Shown here: piece by piece, positions 8,222 to 16,380 of the stretch
Numbering within the stretch: position 1 is the stretch's first letter
Layout of the letters: each line of letters starts with the position of its first letter
Source of the DNA: DASUTB01 sp036374835
GTDB lineage: Bacteria > Actinomycetota > Actinomycetes > Jiangellales > Jiangellaceae
Direction: 5' to 3'
Assembly: GCA_036374835.1 (NCBI GenBank)
Contig: DASUTB010000055.1
Span: forward strand, 1 to 64,000
DNA: 64,000 nt
The notes under the pieces: model-generated
Told to the model about the DNA's origin: nothing
The model's database searches: none
The model's input: the letters and a program-made list of their open reading frames with translations, nothing else
Program-made: the position numbers and the translations under genes

Positions 8222-8479
8222 GTGAAGAGGATCACGACGACAGAACTCGCGCACTCGCTGGCTGCGACCCTAAGAGAGGTTTCGGCCGGCGAGCATGTCG
8301 AGGTCGTGAAGCGTGGCACGGTGATTGCCAGGATCACACCGCCAGACGTCATCAGCCCCGGGCCGTGGGACGCGATCATCGAAGCGTCGCGAGAACTCGG
8401 CGACGAACGGGAGGAGTTGTCGGCCACGGTCGCGGAAGTGCGCGAGTTCCTAGGTGAGGATCGCCGTGCATGGACGTGA
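8222..8479 (+). CDS. Phd/YefM-type antitoxin
   Basis: 85-residue antitoxin. The N-terminal Phd/YefM DNA-binding fold is visible in ITTTELAHSLAATLREV, then VEVVKRGTVIARITPP. The acidic C-terminus (ELGDEREELSATVAEVREFL) would wrap the toxin. It overlaps the following PIN-domain toxin by 10 bases, the usual coupling in type II modules. It would repress its own operon through the AT-rich palindrome at 8209. Confidence 0.85.
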   Translation: MKRITTTELAHSLAATLREVSAGEHVEVVKRGTVIARITPPDVISPGPWDAIIEASRELGDEREELSATVAEVREFLGEDRRAWT

Positions 8480-8892
8480 TTCTCGACACCGACACTCTGA
8501 TCCATGCCGAGCGTCACAGCCTGGCACTCGGCGAGCTGCTTGAATCAGCGGACCATCCGTCGATCGCGGCGATCACGATGACAGAGCTGACCGTGGGCGT
8601 GGCATTCGCGCGTACCGACATTCAGCTTCAGCAGCGGCTGCGCTTCGTACGAACGGTGCATGAAACGTGTGATGTGATCGGATATGGCAGCAGGATGATC
8701 GCGGCTCATGCCGCGCTGATCGTGTGGACGAAGCAGCACGGCGCACCGCACGGGCCGCACGACTTGATCATCGCGGCCACGGCCGTCGCGGAGAACAGAA
8801 CGCTGGTGACGAAGGAGCAGCCGCCGGCGTTCGAGCTTCCGGGTCTGGCCGTGCGACGGGTTCTGCCGGGCGAGTCCGCGCCGGCGGGCTGA
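8470..8892 (+). CDS. vapC: PIN-domain toxin, VapC family
   Basis: 140-residue PIN ribonuclease toxin. The acidic active site is visible: Asp in VILDTDTLIHAE, Glu in TMTELTVGV, and the Asp pair region HGPHDLIIAATAV near the C-terminus. VapC toxins cleave tRNA or rRNA. It pairs with the Phd-type antitoxin just upstream, so the module is Phd-VapC rather than classical VapB-VapC. Wedged between whiB and the GT2 gene, it interrupts a conserved order. All catalytic acids appear intact. Confidence 0.88.
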   Translation: MDVILDTDTLIHAERHSLALGELLESADHPSIAAITMTELTVGVAFARTDIQLQQRLRFVRTVHETCDVIGYGSRMIAAHAALIVWTKQHGAPHGPHDLIIAATAVAENRTLVTKEQPPAFELPGLAVRRVLPGESAPAG

Positions 8893-9004
8893 CATCTCGG
8901 GCGACCGCGAGCCACGGCCGACCAGCCGCCCGTGGGGTTACACCGCTCGTTGATCCCGACTCCGCACGAGCGTTCTGGGCAACTCGGCGTATGGTAGGGC
9001 CTCT

Positions 9005-12000
9005 GTGGTCGTGCAGGATCCCCTGCGCGACGTGACGCGACACGACATACCACCACGACGAGGCATGCCCACGGACGCCACCACACCAGCGCGGCACCCG
9101 CAGTACGGTTCAAGTCCCACACCCGGACCGCCGGGTGTCGGCTCCGACTCCGCGGCGGGGACGTCCGTCCCTCCGGCACGGCCCGGCGAGTACAGCCACG
9201 CGCCCGGCTACCCACCGGGCTATCCGTCCGGACCGCAACCGGTTCCCGGTCAGCCCGCGCCGGGCGGGCCGCCCCCGGGTCGGGCAGCGCCTGGACAACC
9301 CGCCGGTGGATACGAGGCGCCCAGCCAGTACAGCGATCCCGGCCACGGCGCGGATCCGGACCTGGACGCGTTCGCCCAGATCGACGACTCCTTGGAGCCG
9401 GTCGACCCGGCGGCGCTGGGCGCGCACCACGTCACCGCGGTCATGGTCGCGCACAACGGTGAGCGCTGGCTCGAACGCTCCCTCACCGCGCTGAGCCAGC
9501 TCGACTGGCAGCCGGACCGGATCGTCGCCGTCGATACCGGCAGCCGGGACGGCACGTCCGACATGCTCGCGTCCGCGCTGGGCGCGCACGCCGTCACCCG
9601 TAAGCGCAAGACGACCGGGTTCGGCGACGCGGTGGCCGCCGGCATCGAACACGCCGACGACATGACGACGGTCTCGAGCTGGAAGAACCTCACCGAGTGG
9701 GTCTGGATCCTGCACGACGACTGCGCGCCGGAGCCGGACGCGCTGCGCCGGCTACTCGAGGCCGCGGTGCGCCGCCCGGACGCGGCCGTGATCGGCCCGA
9801 AGGTGCGCAGCTGGGGCGAGGACCGCCAGTTGCTCGAGGTCGGCCTCACCGTCACGCGCGGTGGGCGCCGGCACACCGGCTTGGAGAAGCGCGAGTACGA
9901 CCAGGGCCAGCACGACGCTATGCGCGAGGTGCTGGCGGTCGGCAGTGCCGGCATGCTCGTACGGCGCGACGTATGGGACGAGCTCAAGGGCTTCGACAAA
10001 CACATCGCGGTGTTCCGCGACGACATCGACTTCGGCTGGCGGGCCAACCTGGCCGGCCACAAGGTGATCGTCAGCCCGGAGGCGATCGTGACGCACGCCG
10101 AGGCGGCCGCGCGCGGCCGTCGCCGGCTGGGTGCGAGCCGGGCGCGCGTCCACCTCGTCGACCGGCGGAACGCGCTCTACGTGATGCTGGTCAACGCGCC
10201 CGCCCGGCGCTGGCTGCTCGTACTTGTCCGCCTGCTGGTCTCGGCGGCCGGACGGGCGTTCGCCTTCCTCATCGGCAAGCAGCCGGCGCTCGCGGTCGAG
10301 GAGATCGGTGCACTGCTCGCCGTGGTGCTGCGGCCGGACCGGATCATCGGTGCGCGCGTCCGGCGCGGACGGCTTCGCAAGGTGCCGGACGAGGAACTGC
10401 GCGAGTTGTTCCCACCGGCCGGCCAGCAGATCCGGCACGCGGCCGAATCGCTGTTCGGTGTCATCACCGGAACCAGCACCGGACACGACCTGCCCAGCTC
10501 GCGCCGGCACGTGGCCGCCGAGACCGGCCCGTCCGAGGAGGAGGAGCCGCTCGAGGGCGACTCCGCGCTGCTGGAGTGGTTCGCCCGCCCGCCGGTGTTG
10601 CTCATCGGCTCGCTGGTGCTGATGGCGGTGGTCGCGGCGCGCAGCCTGCTCGGATCCGGGCGCCTGCACGGCGGCGCGCTGTTCCCGGCGCCGGACTCGG
10701 CGGCAGATCTGTGGGCCACCTACACCGGTGCGTGGCACGGCATCGGGCTCGGCAGCGACGCGGCCGTGCAACCGTACGTTCCGATCATCGCCGGCCTGTC
10801 GTCGGTGATTCCGAGTCCGTCGGTCGTGGTCGACATCCTGCTGCTCGGGTCGGTTCCGCTGTCCGCGCTGACCGCCTATCTCGTGGCGCGCCGGCTGGTG
10901 CACTCCCAGCTACTGCGGGTGTGGGCCGCGGCCGCCTACGGTTCGCTGCCGGCCACGACCGGTGCCATCGCTGCGGGCCGGCTCGGCACGGCCGTTGCGG
11001 CGATCGTCACCCCGCTGGTGGTACTCGCGGTGATGCGCACTCTTGGTGTTGCGGGTGCATCCGAGCGCAAGTCCAAGCTGGGACCGTTCCGAGCCGCGTG
11101 GAGCGCCGGGCTGCTGCTGGCGATCGTCACCGCATTCGTGCCGATAGCATGGCCGGCCGCGGCCATCCTGGCGGTGATCGCCGCGCTGACGATGTTCCGC
11201 TCGGCTCAGGCGATCGCCCGGCTGCTGGCGATACTCGTGGTCGCGCCCGTCGTATTGGTGCCCTGGACGTTCGACCTGCTCGACTCACCGGGCCGGCTGC
11301 TGACCGAGGCCGGTGCGCCCGGGCCGGGCCTTTCCGACCCGGAACTCGAGCCGTGGGCACTGTTGCTCGGGCAGCCGGGCGGACCGGGCGGCGCACCGAT
11401 CTGGCTGTTCGCCGGTGTGCTCGTGGCCGCGTTCTTCGCACTGATGCGGGCCGAGACGCTGCGTCCCGTGGCGGCCGCATGGGCCGTCGTGATGACCGGG
11501 CTGGCGATCGGGCTGTTCGTGTCGCGCCAGGCCGTCAGCGGCCCGACTCTGGAGATCCCGGTCGCCGGATGGCCCGGCTATCCGGCCGTCCTGGTCGGTG
11601 GCGGGCTGATCACCGCGACGATGCTCGGCGCGGCCGGCATCCGGCACCGGCTGCGTACGTCCAGCTTCGGATTTCGCCAGCCGCTCGCCGTCGCCCTCGT
11701 CATGATCGCCGGTGTGACACCGGTGGTGGCCGCTGGCTGGTGGGTATGGCAGGGGTCCGCAGACCCGGTCGATCGCGGCGATCCGGCGCTCGTACCCGCC
11801 TACGCGGCCGATGAGAGCACCCGGGAGAACCGGGTTCGCACGCTCGTGCTCGACCGGCACGAGGACGGCCGGGTCACTTACGCGCTCGTCCGCGACGCCG
11901 GGCCGACGCTCGGTATCGCCGAGCTCGGCTCGGGCCGGGTGGAGGACAGCGGCGCCGAGACCGGGACACCCGCCGATTCGGATACGCAGGCGGTGGAAGG

Positions 12001-12952
12001 CGAGTCGCACGAAGTCGGGACGGCCCTGGAGGCGCTGGTCAGCGACCTGGTTTCCGGTCGCGGCGGCGCCGATGCCGGTGGCCTTGCCGATTTCGCGGCA
12101 CAGTACGTCTACCTGGCGCCACCGGCCGATCCCGGCCTCGCCGAGATCCTCGACACCGTCTCCGGGCTGCGCCGTGCCAGCGCACCTGACGGCGGTGCGA
12201 TGTGGCGCTTCGACATCGACGTCTCGCGGGTGCGCGTCGTCGGCGGGCCGGATGGTGACACACCCGTGCCAAGCGGACCGGTCGACGCGTCCGGCACGAT
12301 CCCGCCGGGCCCGGCGGGCCGAACCGTCGTGATCTCCGAGCTCGCCGATCCGGGCTGGACCGCCACGCTCGACGGCGAGCGGCTGACACCGGCGGTTCAC
12401 GAGGAGTGGGCGCAGGCGTTCACGCTGCCCGAGAGCGGCGGCAACCTGGTCGTGACCTACGACGTCAGCGAGCGGCACGAATGGCTGTGGATCCAGCTCG
12501 GCGCGCTCGTGCTGGCGTTCGTGCTGGCGCTGCCCGGCATGCGGCGGTCCGGCGCAGTCGAGGACGTGGCCGAGGTAGGGACGGACGAGATCCCGGCCCA
12601 GCAGCCCGCCGAACCCGCGGCACCACCACCCGCGCCGGCGCCCGCGCGGACGCCGGTGTACGAACACTCCGGCCCGCCGGAGTACGCGTACTCGCAACCC
12701 GCCGGCGGTTCCTACCCGGCGGCTCCGTACGCGCCCGCGGCACCGCCGGACCAGTTCCCGGTGCCTGGCCCGGCCGCCGCCGGTGGCCCGGAGCAGTCGA
12801 CGCATCATCCCGAACCGCCCGACGACGAGATGGACGGTCGAGCGCACCGGCGTGACGCGGCACGTCACTCGTCCGGAAAGGCGAGCAGGGGTGGCGGCAA
12901 AGGTGGCAAGCGCGCCAAAGGTCGGCGCCGTCCGAAAGGCGATAAGCGTTGA
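9005..12952 (+). CDS. Large membrane GT2 glycosyltransferase
   Basis: Up to 1315 residues. A proline/glycine-rich N-terminal tail (about 20-125) precedes a GT2 domain (about 140-400): VTAVMVAHNGERWLERSLTAL, VAVDTGSRDGT, the metal site WILHDDCAPEPD and the ED-like FRDDIDFGWRANLAG. From about residue 530 there are a dozen or so hydrophobic segments, an extracytoplasmic part, one more helix at about 1165-1180 and a Pro/Ala-rich then Lys/Arg-rich tail. It probably acts at the membrane in polysaccharide synthesis; donor and acceptor are unknown. The start is uncertain: GTG 9005 follows TAGGG, and ATG 9065 is the alternative. Homologues commonly sit beside whiB in actinobacteria. Confidence 0.85.
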   Translation: MVVQDPLRDVTRHDIPPRRGMPTDATTPARHPQYGSSPTPGPPGVGSDSAAGTSVPPARPGEYSHAPGYPPGYPSGPQPVPGQPAPGGPPPGRAAPGQPAGGYEAPSQYSDPGHGADPDLDAFAQIDDSLEPVDPAALGAHHVTAVMVAHNGERWLERSLTALSQLDWQPDRIVAVDTGSRDGTSDMLASALGAHAVTRKRKTTGFGDAVAAGIEHADDMTTVSSWKNLTEWVWILHDDCAPEPDALRRLLEAAVRRPDAAVIGPKVRSWGEDRQLLEVGLTVTRGGRRHTGLEKREYDQGQHDAMREVLAVGSAGMLVRRDVWDELKGFDKHIAVFRDDIDFGWRANLAGHKVIVSPEAIVTHAEAAARGRRRLGASRARVHLVDRRNALYVMLVNAPARRWLLVLVRLLVSAAGRAFAFLIGKQPALAVEEIGALLAVVLRPDRIIGARVRRGRLRKVPDEELRELFPPAGQQIRHAAESLFGVITGTSTGHDLPSSRRHVAAETGPSEEEEPLEGDSALLEWFARPPVLLIGSLVLMAVVAARSLLGSGRLHGGALFPAPDSAADLWATYTGAWHGIGLGSDAAVQPYVPIIAGLSSVIPSPSVVVDILLLGSVPLSALTAYLVARRLVHSQLLRVWAAAAYGSLPATTGAIAAGRLGTAVAAIVTPLVVLAVMRTLGVAGASERKSKLGPFRAAWSAGLLLAIVTAFVPIAWPAAAILAVIAALTMFRSAQAIARLLAILVVAPVVLVPWTFDLLDSPGRLLTEAGAPGPGLSDPELEPWALLLGQPGGPGGAPIWLFAGVLVAAFFALMRAETLRPVAAAWAVVMTGLAIGLFVSRQAVSGPTLEIPVAGWPGYPAVLVGGGLITATMLGAAGIRHRLRTSSFGFRQPLAVALVMIAGVTPVVAAGWWVWQGSADPVDRGDPALVPAYAADESTRENRVRTLVLDRHEDGRVTYALVRDAGPTLGIAELGSGRVEDSGAETGTPADSDTQAVEGESHEVGTALEALVSDLVSGRGGADAGGLADFAAQYVYLAPPADPGLAEILDTVSGLRRASAPDGGAMWRFDIDVSRVRVVGGPDGDTPVPSGPVDASGTIPPGPAGRTVVISELADPGWTATLDGERLTPAVHEEWAQAFTLPESGGNLVVTYDVSERHEWLWIQLGALVLAFVLALPGMRRSGAVEDVAEVGTDEIPAQQPAEPAAPPPAPAPARTPVYEHSGPPEYAYSQPAGGSYPAAPYAPAAPPDQFPVPGPAAAGGPEQSTHHPEPPDDEMDGRAHRRDAARHSSGKASRGGGKGGKRAKGRRRPKGDKR

Positions 12953-13068
12953 GTCGGGCACAAATCATTGGTTGTTCCGCTGCCGCGAACGGAGGTTGCC
13001 TCACGGTTCGGGTGGCGCCCGTCCCCGCTGCCGCGCTCGCAACACTGCTAAGAGGTGGTGAACGTTGA
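12949..13068 (+). CDS. Possible 39-codon coupling mini-ORF
   Basis: An open frame of 39 codons fills the whole gap between the glycosyltransferase and the DUF5719 gene. Its TTG start overlaps the upstream TGA as TTGA, and its own TGA overlaps the DUF5719 TTG start in the same way. The first 15 bases (GTTGAGTCGGGCACA at 12948) are repeated exactly at the DUF5719 start (13064). The predicted peptide begins MSRAQ like DUF5719 but then diverges. It may be a duplicated start that is still translated for coupling, or a coincidence. Confidence 0.3.
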   Translation: MSRAQIIGCSAAANGGCLTVRVAPVPAAALATLLRGGER

Positions 13069-14549
13069 GTCGGGCACAGCTAACGGCCGCAGTCGTCGCC
13101 GCGGGCACCGCTGCGCTGCTGGTCGGCGCGACGCTCGCCGGCGGGCCGGACGAGGTCGGCGTCGCCGCGCACACGGGTGAGCAACCTGTGCTGCGTTCGA
13201 CGTCCGTATGCTCGAACGTCGGCGGCGAGCCGGACGCGACGAGCCGGATCGGCATGTACGCGATCCCCGGCGTTCCCGAACCGCCGGTCGACGCCGAAGC
13301 CGATGCCGAGCCGATCACCGCGTTGCCCCTTGCCGGCCCGGACGCCGACGAACCCGACGAACCGTTCGCCTCCCTCAGCGAACGCGGCGTGCGCAACCTC
13401 ACCGAAGCCAGTTCGAGCAACGCCGCGAGCTACGCCGTCCGCGCTGAGGGACGGCTCGCGCCGGGCGTGGCATCCGAGCAGTGGGCCCGTGCCACCGGTA
13501 CCGACCTGCGCGGCCTGGCAACCGGCTCGTGTGGTGCACCCGGACGCGAGTTCTGGTTCGTGGGTGCCTCCTCTAATCCGGACCGCCGGGCGCGTCTGGT
13601 GCTGACGAATCCCACCTCGACCCCGGCGACGGTTAGCCTCACTCTCTGGAACGGGGAAGGTCCTGTCGAGGTGGAAGGCACCGAGGACCTGGCGGTGCCG
13701 GCGAACAGCCAGGAAGTGCTGCTGCTCGAGGCCATCGCACCGGAAAGCGACCACCTCGCCGTCCAGGTCCAGGCAACCCGCGGGCGGATCGTGGCGGCGA
13801 TCGACTACCGCGAGACGTCCGACGGCGAGTCGACCGGTTTCAGCATGATCCCAGCGGCGACCGCGCCGACCGAAACGGTGGTGGTGCCTGGCGTGCCCGG
13901 CCGGGGAAGCCGATCGCTGCGCCTGGTTGCGCCGGGGGACAACGACGCGATCGTCGATGTCGAGGTGCTGAGCCCGGACGGCGCCTATCGTCCGGTCGGC
14001 CTCGACGTGCTGACCGTACCGGCCGGCTCCGTGCTCGAGGTGCCCCTCGACGAGGCCGTCGGCACGGATCCGACTGCGATCCGCCTGGTCAGCGACGAGC
14101 CGATCACCGCCGGATTGCGCGTGGCCGACACCATGGAGGACGGCCGTCCCGAAGTCGCGTTCACCGCGGCGACGGCGGCTTTGTCCGACGGGTCGCTCGC
14201 CAGTGTGTTCGGTATCGACAGCGACACGTTCAACACCACTCTCGTGTTCAGTTCGGTAGGTGGTGCAGGCGGCCGTGTGGTCGTGCGTACCGTCGACGGC
14301 GAAGGGGTGACCGTCGACGAGACGCCGCTGGAGATCCCGGCCGGCAGCACCCAGACGGTGCCGCTCGAACGACCGGAGGATGCGGTGTGGACGACGACCG
14401 TGGTCGAGGTCGCTGCCGGCGATACAGTCGTCGGCGCCCGCATCATCGACGGCGAGGACGATGCCGGCCGGATCATGGACGTCATGCCGCTGACCGGCCC
14501 GCAGACGTCCGTCCCCGTCCCGAACATCACCTCCGAGCTCACCCCCTAG
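13065..14549 (+). CDS. DUF5719 family secreted/anchored protein
   Basis: 494-residue exported protein. An N-terminal hydrophobic segment (about residues 6-25) acts as signal or anchor. The rest is beta-rich with repeated modules of the type TPATVSLTLWNGEGPVEVEG and AIVDVEVLSPDGAYRPVG, consistent with tandem beta-sandwich domains outside the membrane. DUF5719 proteins regularly follow the large GT2 gene in actinobacteria, suggesting a shared envelope role; no activity is known to me. The TTG start at 13065 has AGAGGTGG about 7 bases upstream. The stop overlaps a dispersed repeat. Confidence 0.8.
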   Translation: MSRAQLTAAVVAAGTAALLVGATLAGGPDEVGVAAHTGEQPVLRSTSVCSNVGGEPDATSRIGMYAIPGVPEPPVDAEADAEPITALPLAGPDADEPDEPFASLSERGVRNLTEASSSNAASYAVRAEGRLAPGVASEQWARATGTDLRGLATGSCGAPGREFWFVGASSNPDRRARLVLTNPTSTPATVSLTLWNGEGPVEVEGTEDLAVPANSQEVLLLEAIAPESDHLAVQVQATRGRIVAAIDYRETSDGESTGFSMIPAATAPTETVVVPGVPGRGSRSLRLVAPGDNDAIVDVEVLSPDGAYRPVGLDVLTVPAGSVLEVPLDEAVGTDPTAIRLVSDEPITAGLRVADTMEDGRPEVAFTAATAALSDGSLASVFGIDSDTFNTTLVFSSVGGAGGRVVVRTVDGEGVTVDETPLEIPAGSTQTVPLERPEDAVWTTTVVEVAAGDTVVGARIIDGEDDAGRIMDVMPLTGPQTSVPVPNITSELTP

Positions 14550-14600
14550 AATGATCATGTTGAGCTCGGACTCCCGTGCTTAACGTCGCCTGCTGGGCGA
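14548..14600 (+). repeat. Stop-proximal dispersed repeat, copy 2
   Basis: Starts AGAATGATCATGT and shares its first two bases with the DUF5719 TAG stop. The hairpin arm is degenerate here (CTCCCGTGCTTAACG instead of TTCCCAGCTTTACG). Confidence 0.65.
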
Positions 14601-14637
14601 GCATCGTGGGTATAGTCCGCGCAACGGGATGCAGGAG

Positions 14638-15102
14638 CTATTCCGACGGAACGGGCACCGGGACGACTTCAAGGCCATCGATGCCCCGAAAATCTGCGGG
14701 GTTCGCGGTGTAGACCGGAAGGCCGACCGAGATCGCCGTCGCAGCGATCATGGCGTCGTATGCTCGAGCGCTGGCCTTCCGGCCGGCGCTGCGCAGCGAG
14801 GCCGCGACCGTGCCGAACGCCCGAGCTGCCGCCGCGTCGAACGGAAGCGGTTCGAAATCGGCCTCAGCCTGTTGTACGTGGGCTTGCCGTGCGGCTCGTT
14901 CCTCGTCAGTGGCGGCTACGTGCGGTCCGACGGATAGCTCGGCCAGAGTGACGGCGGTGATCAGCGGTTCGGCCGGCAGGCTCGCAGGGTCGTCAAGGCG
15001 CGGCAGGAGAATCACTGTACTGGTGTCGAGCACGCCCCGGAGGTGATGGACATCGGCACCGGCACCCTCGTGTGCCGCTACCTCGGTTGCCGGTTCGGTC
15101 AC
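14638..15102 (-). CDS. vapC: PIN-domain toxin, VapC family
   Basis: 154-residue PIN ribonuclease. Active-site acids are visible in GVLDTSTVILLP (Asp), TAVTLAELSVGPH (Glu) and ARAYDAMIAATAISVG (Asp). It follows its antitoxin with a four-base GTGA overlap (start 15102, antitoxin stop 15099). The first 20 or so residues before VLDTSTV are longer than in most VapC proteins, so an internal start is possible. The module sits between DUF5719 and the zincin-fold gene, which are neighbours in related genomes. Confidence 0.87.
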   Translation of the reverse strand: MTEPATEVAAHEGAGADVHHLRGVLDTSTVILLPRLDDPASLPAEPLITAVTLAELSVGPHVAATDEERAARQAHVQQAEADFEPLPFDAAAARAFGTVAASLRSAGRKASARAYDAMIAATAISVGLPVYTANPADFRGIDGLEVVPVPVPSE

Positions 15103-15335
15103 AGCGTCGCGTCCAAGATCTCGTCGATGTCAGCCCGCAGCTTGGCGGCATCGATCTGCGGCAGCGTTCTCCAGCGACGCAGCAGTGTTGCGGCGGGAAC
15201 GGGACGACGTGCGATCGGGCGCAACTCGGCCACCGGCTCGCCGTCGCGCGTCACGGTGACGGACTCGCCACGGCTGACCGTGTCGAGCACTCGCCCACCA
15301 TGATTTCTCAGCTCGCGAACCGTTACCTCAGTCAT
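15099..15335 (-). CDS. Phd/YefM-type antitoxin
   Basis: 78-residue prevent-host-death antitoxin. It has the classic N-terminus TEVTVRELRNHGGRVLDTV, then RGESVTVTRDGEPVAELRPI. The C-terminal LPQIDAAKLRADIDEILD is the toxin-binding region. It is first in the operon with the PIN toxin, overlapping it by four bases. ATG 15335 is the start. Confidence 0.88.
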   Translation of the reverse strand: MTEVTVRELRNHGGRVLDTVSRGESVTVTRDGEPVAELRPIARRPVPAATLLRRWRTLPQIDAAKLRADIDEILDATL

Positions 15336-15375
15336 GTGCCGAGTGTATCACCGGTGAGACATCCCGGACTCCGCA

Positions 15376-15810
15376 CTAGCGCCGGCCGCGCCGCCCGTAG
15401 CGCGGATCGACCTCTTCGGGCTCGGTGTCCAGCAGTTCGGCGATCTGCTCGACCACGACCTCGGCAACCAGCACCCGCAGCGCCAGCAGGCCACGCACCC
15501 GCGTCTCGATCGGACGTCGGAACACGACGATCCGCGGCGGCAACGCGCCTTCGGCGGGGAATGAGCGCGCAAGCGGCACCCAGTCGTGGTGCCAGTCGTC
15601 CAGCGACGGCACGTCCTCGACGGCGAACTCCACCGTGGCGAGCTGCTCGCGCCAGCGTCGTTCCAGCGCTTCCACGGTGCCGATCACGATCTCATCGAAT
15701 CGCTGCGCCCGGGTCATCGCGAGCGGGCTGCCGTCCTGCGCCAGCGGACCGCGCATGCCGCGCCCACGCCGATCGCGCACAACGGCGGGGGGACGGGCAG
15801 ACGTGCTCAC
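15376..15810 (-). CDS. Zincin-fold (metallopeptidase-like) protein lacking HExxH
   Basis: 144-residue member of the actinobacterial zincin-like family (PF06262 type; mycobacterial Rv3259 position). Family features are FDEIVIGTVEALERRW, FAVEDVPSLDDW and RIVVFRRPIETRV. Where metallopeptidases of this family carry HExxH, this protein has VAEVVVEQIAELLDTEPEEV, so no zinc site is visible and proteolysis is unlikely. The GTG start at 15810 is tentative; an internal ATG before TRAQRFDEI would give a shorter protein. It is divergent from DUF3499, as in mycobacteria. Confidence 0.82.
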   Translation of the reverse strand: MSTSARPPAVVRDRRGRGMRGPLAQDGSPLAMTRAQRFDEIVIGTVEALERRWREQLATVEFAVEDVPSLDDWHHDWVPLARSFPAEGALPPRIVVFRRPIETRVRGLLALRVLVAEVVVEQIAELLDTEPEEVDPRYGRRGRR

Positions 15811-15989
15811 GACGCGATCCTACGCGCTGCGGCGCACCCGCAGGGTGGTGAACGCGGCGGCCGGAGCGGTCGGATCCGCACTGTCGCGACCTGTCATCAC
15901 GGTCCGCACCGAGCGTGCGCCGGTACGCCCGAAGCGTCTCTGGCGTGCCGCTCTCGTCGCGGCCGCCCGTACCGGCTAACGTTCATGGG

Positions 15990-16346
15990 GTGAGCCCCGC
16001 CCGTCGCTGTTCCCGCGCTGCGTGCCAGAACAGAGCGATCGCCACGCTCACGTATGTCTACGCAGACTCCACCGCGGTGGTCGGCCCGCTCGCCACCTAT
16101 GCCGAACCGCACAGCTACGACCTGTGCAGCAAGCACGCAGATCGCCTCGTCGCGCCGCGGGGCTGGGAGGTCATCCGGCTGGTCACGGATCCCTCCGCAC
16201 TGGAGCCGACGTCCGACGACCTGGAGGCGCTGGCCGACGCGGTCCGTGAAGCGGCCAAGCCGTCGCAACGTCCGCCGGGCCCGCCGCCGCCAGGCGAGGT
16301 GGGACGGCGCGGCCATTTGCGTGTGGTGCGCAATCCGGAGGGGTAG
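15990..16346 (+). CDS. DUF3499 family protein with Cys-rich N-terminus
   Basis: 118-residue actinobacterial protein (Rv3258c position). GTG 15990 gives the conserved start SPARRCSRAACQ. Cysteines in C-X4-C and a later CSKH suggest a small zinc-binding fold over the first 50 residues. The C-terminal half is Pro/Arg-rich and probably disordered. Always found near whiB and phosphomannomutase, its function is unknown. It ends 34 bases before the phosphomannomutase gene, so they likely share a transcript. Confidence 0.85.
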   Translation: MSPARRCSRAACQNRAIATLTYVYADSTAVVGPLATYAEPHSYDLCSKHADRLVAPRGWEVIRLVTDPSALEPTSDDLEALADAVREAAKPSQRPPGPPPPGEVGRRGHLRVVRNPEG

Positions 16347-16380
16347 GCGGACGGTCGGCGCGGTCCGATAGAGTCGGCGA

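Noticed and set aside
9697..11814. A 705-codon alternative frame inside the GT2 gene
   Set aside because: Extremely Arg/Gly/Ala-rich translation without family motifs, and the overlapping frame is a clear glycosyltransferase.
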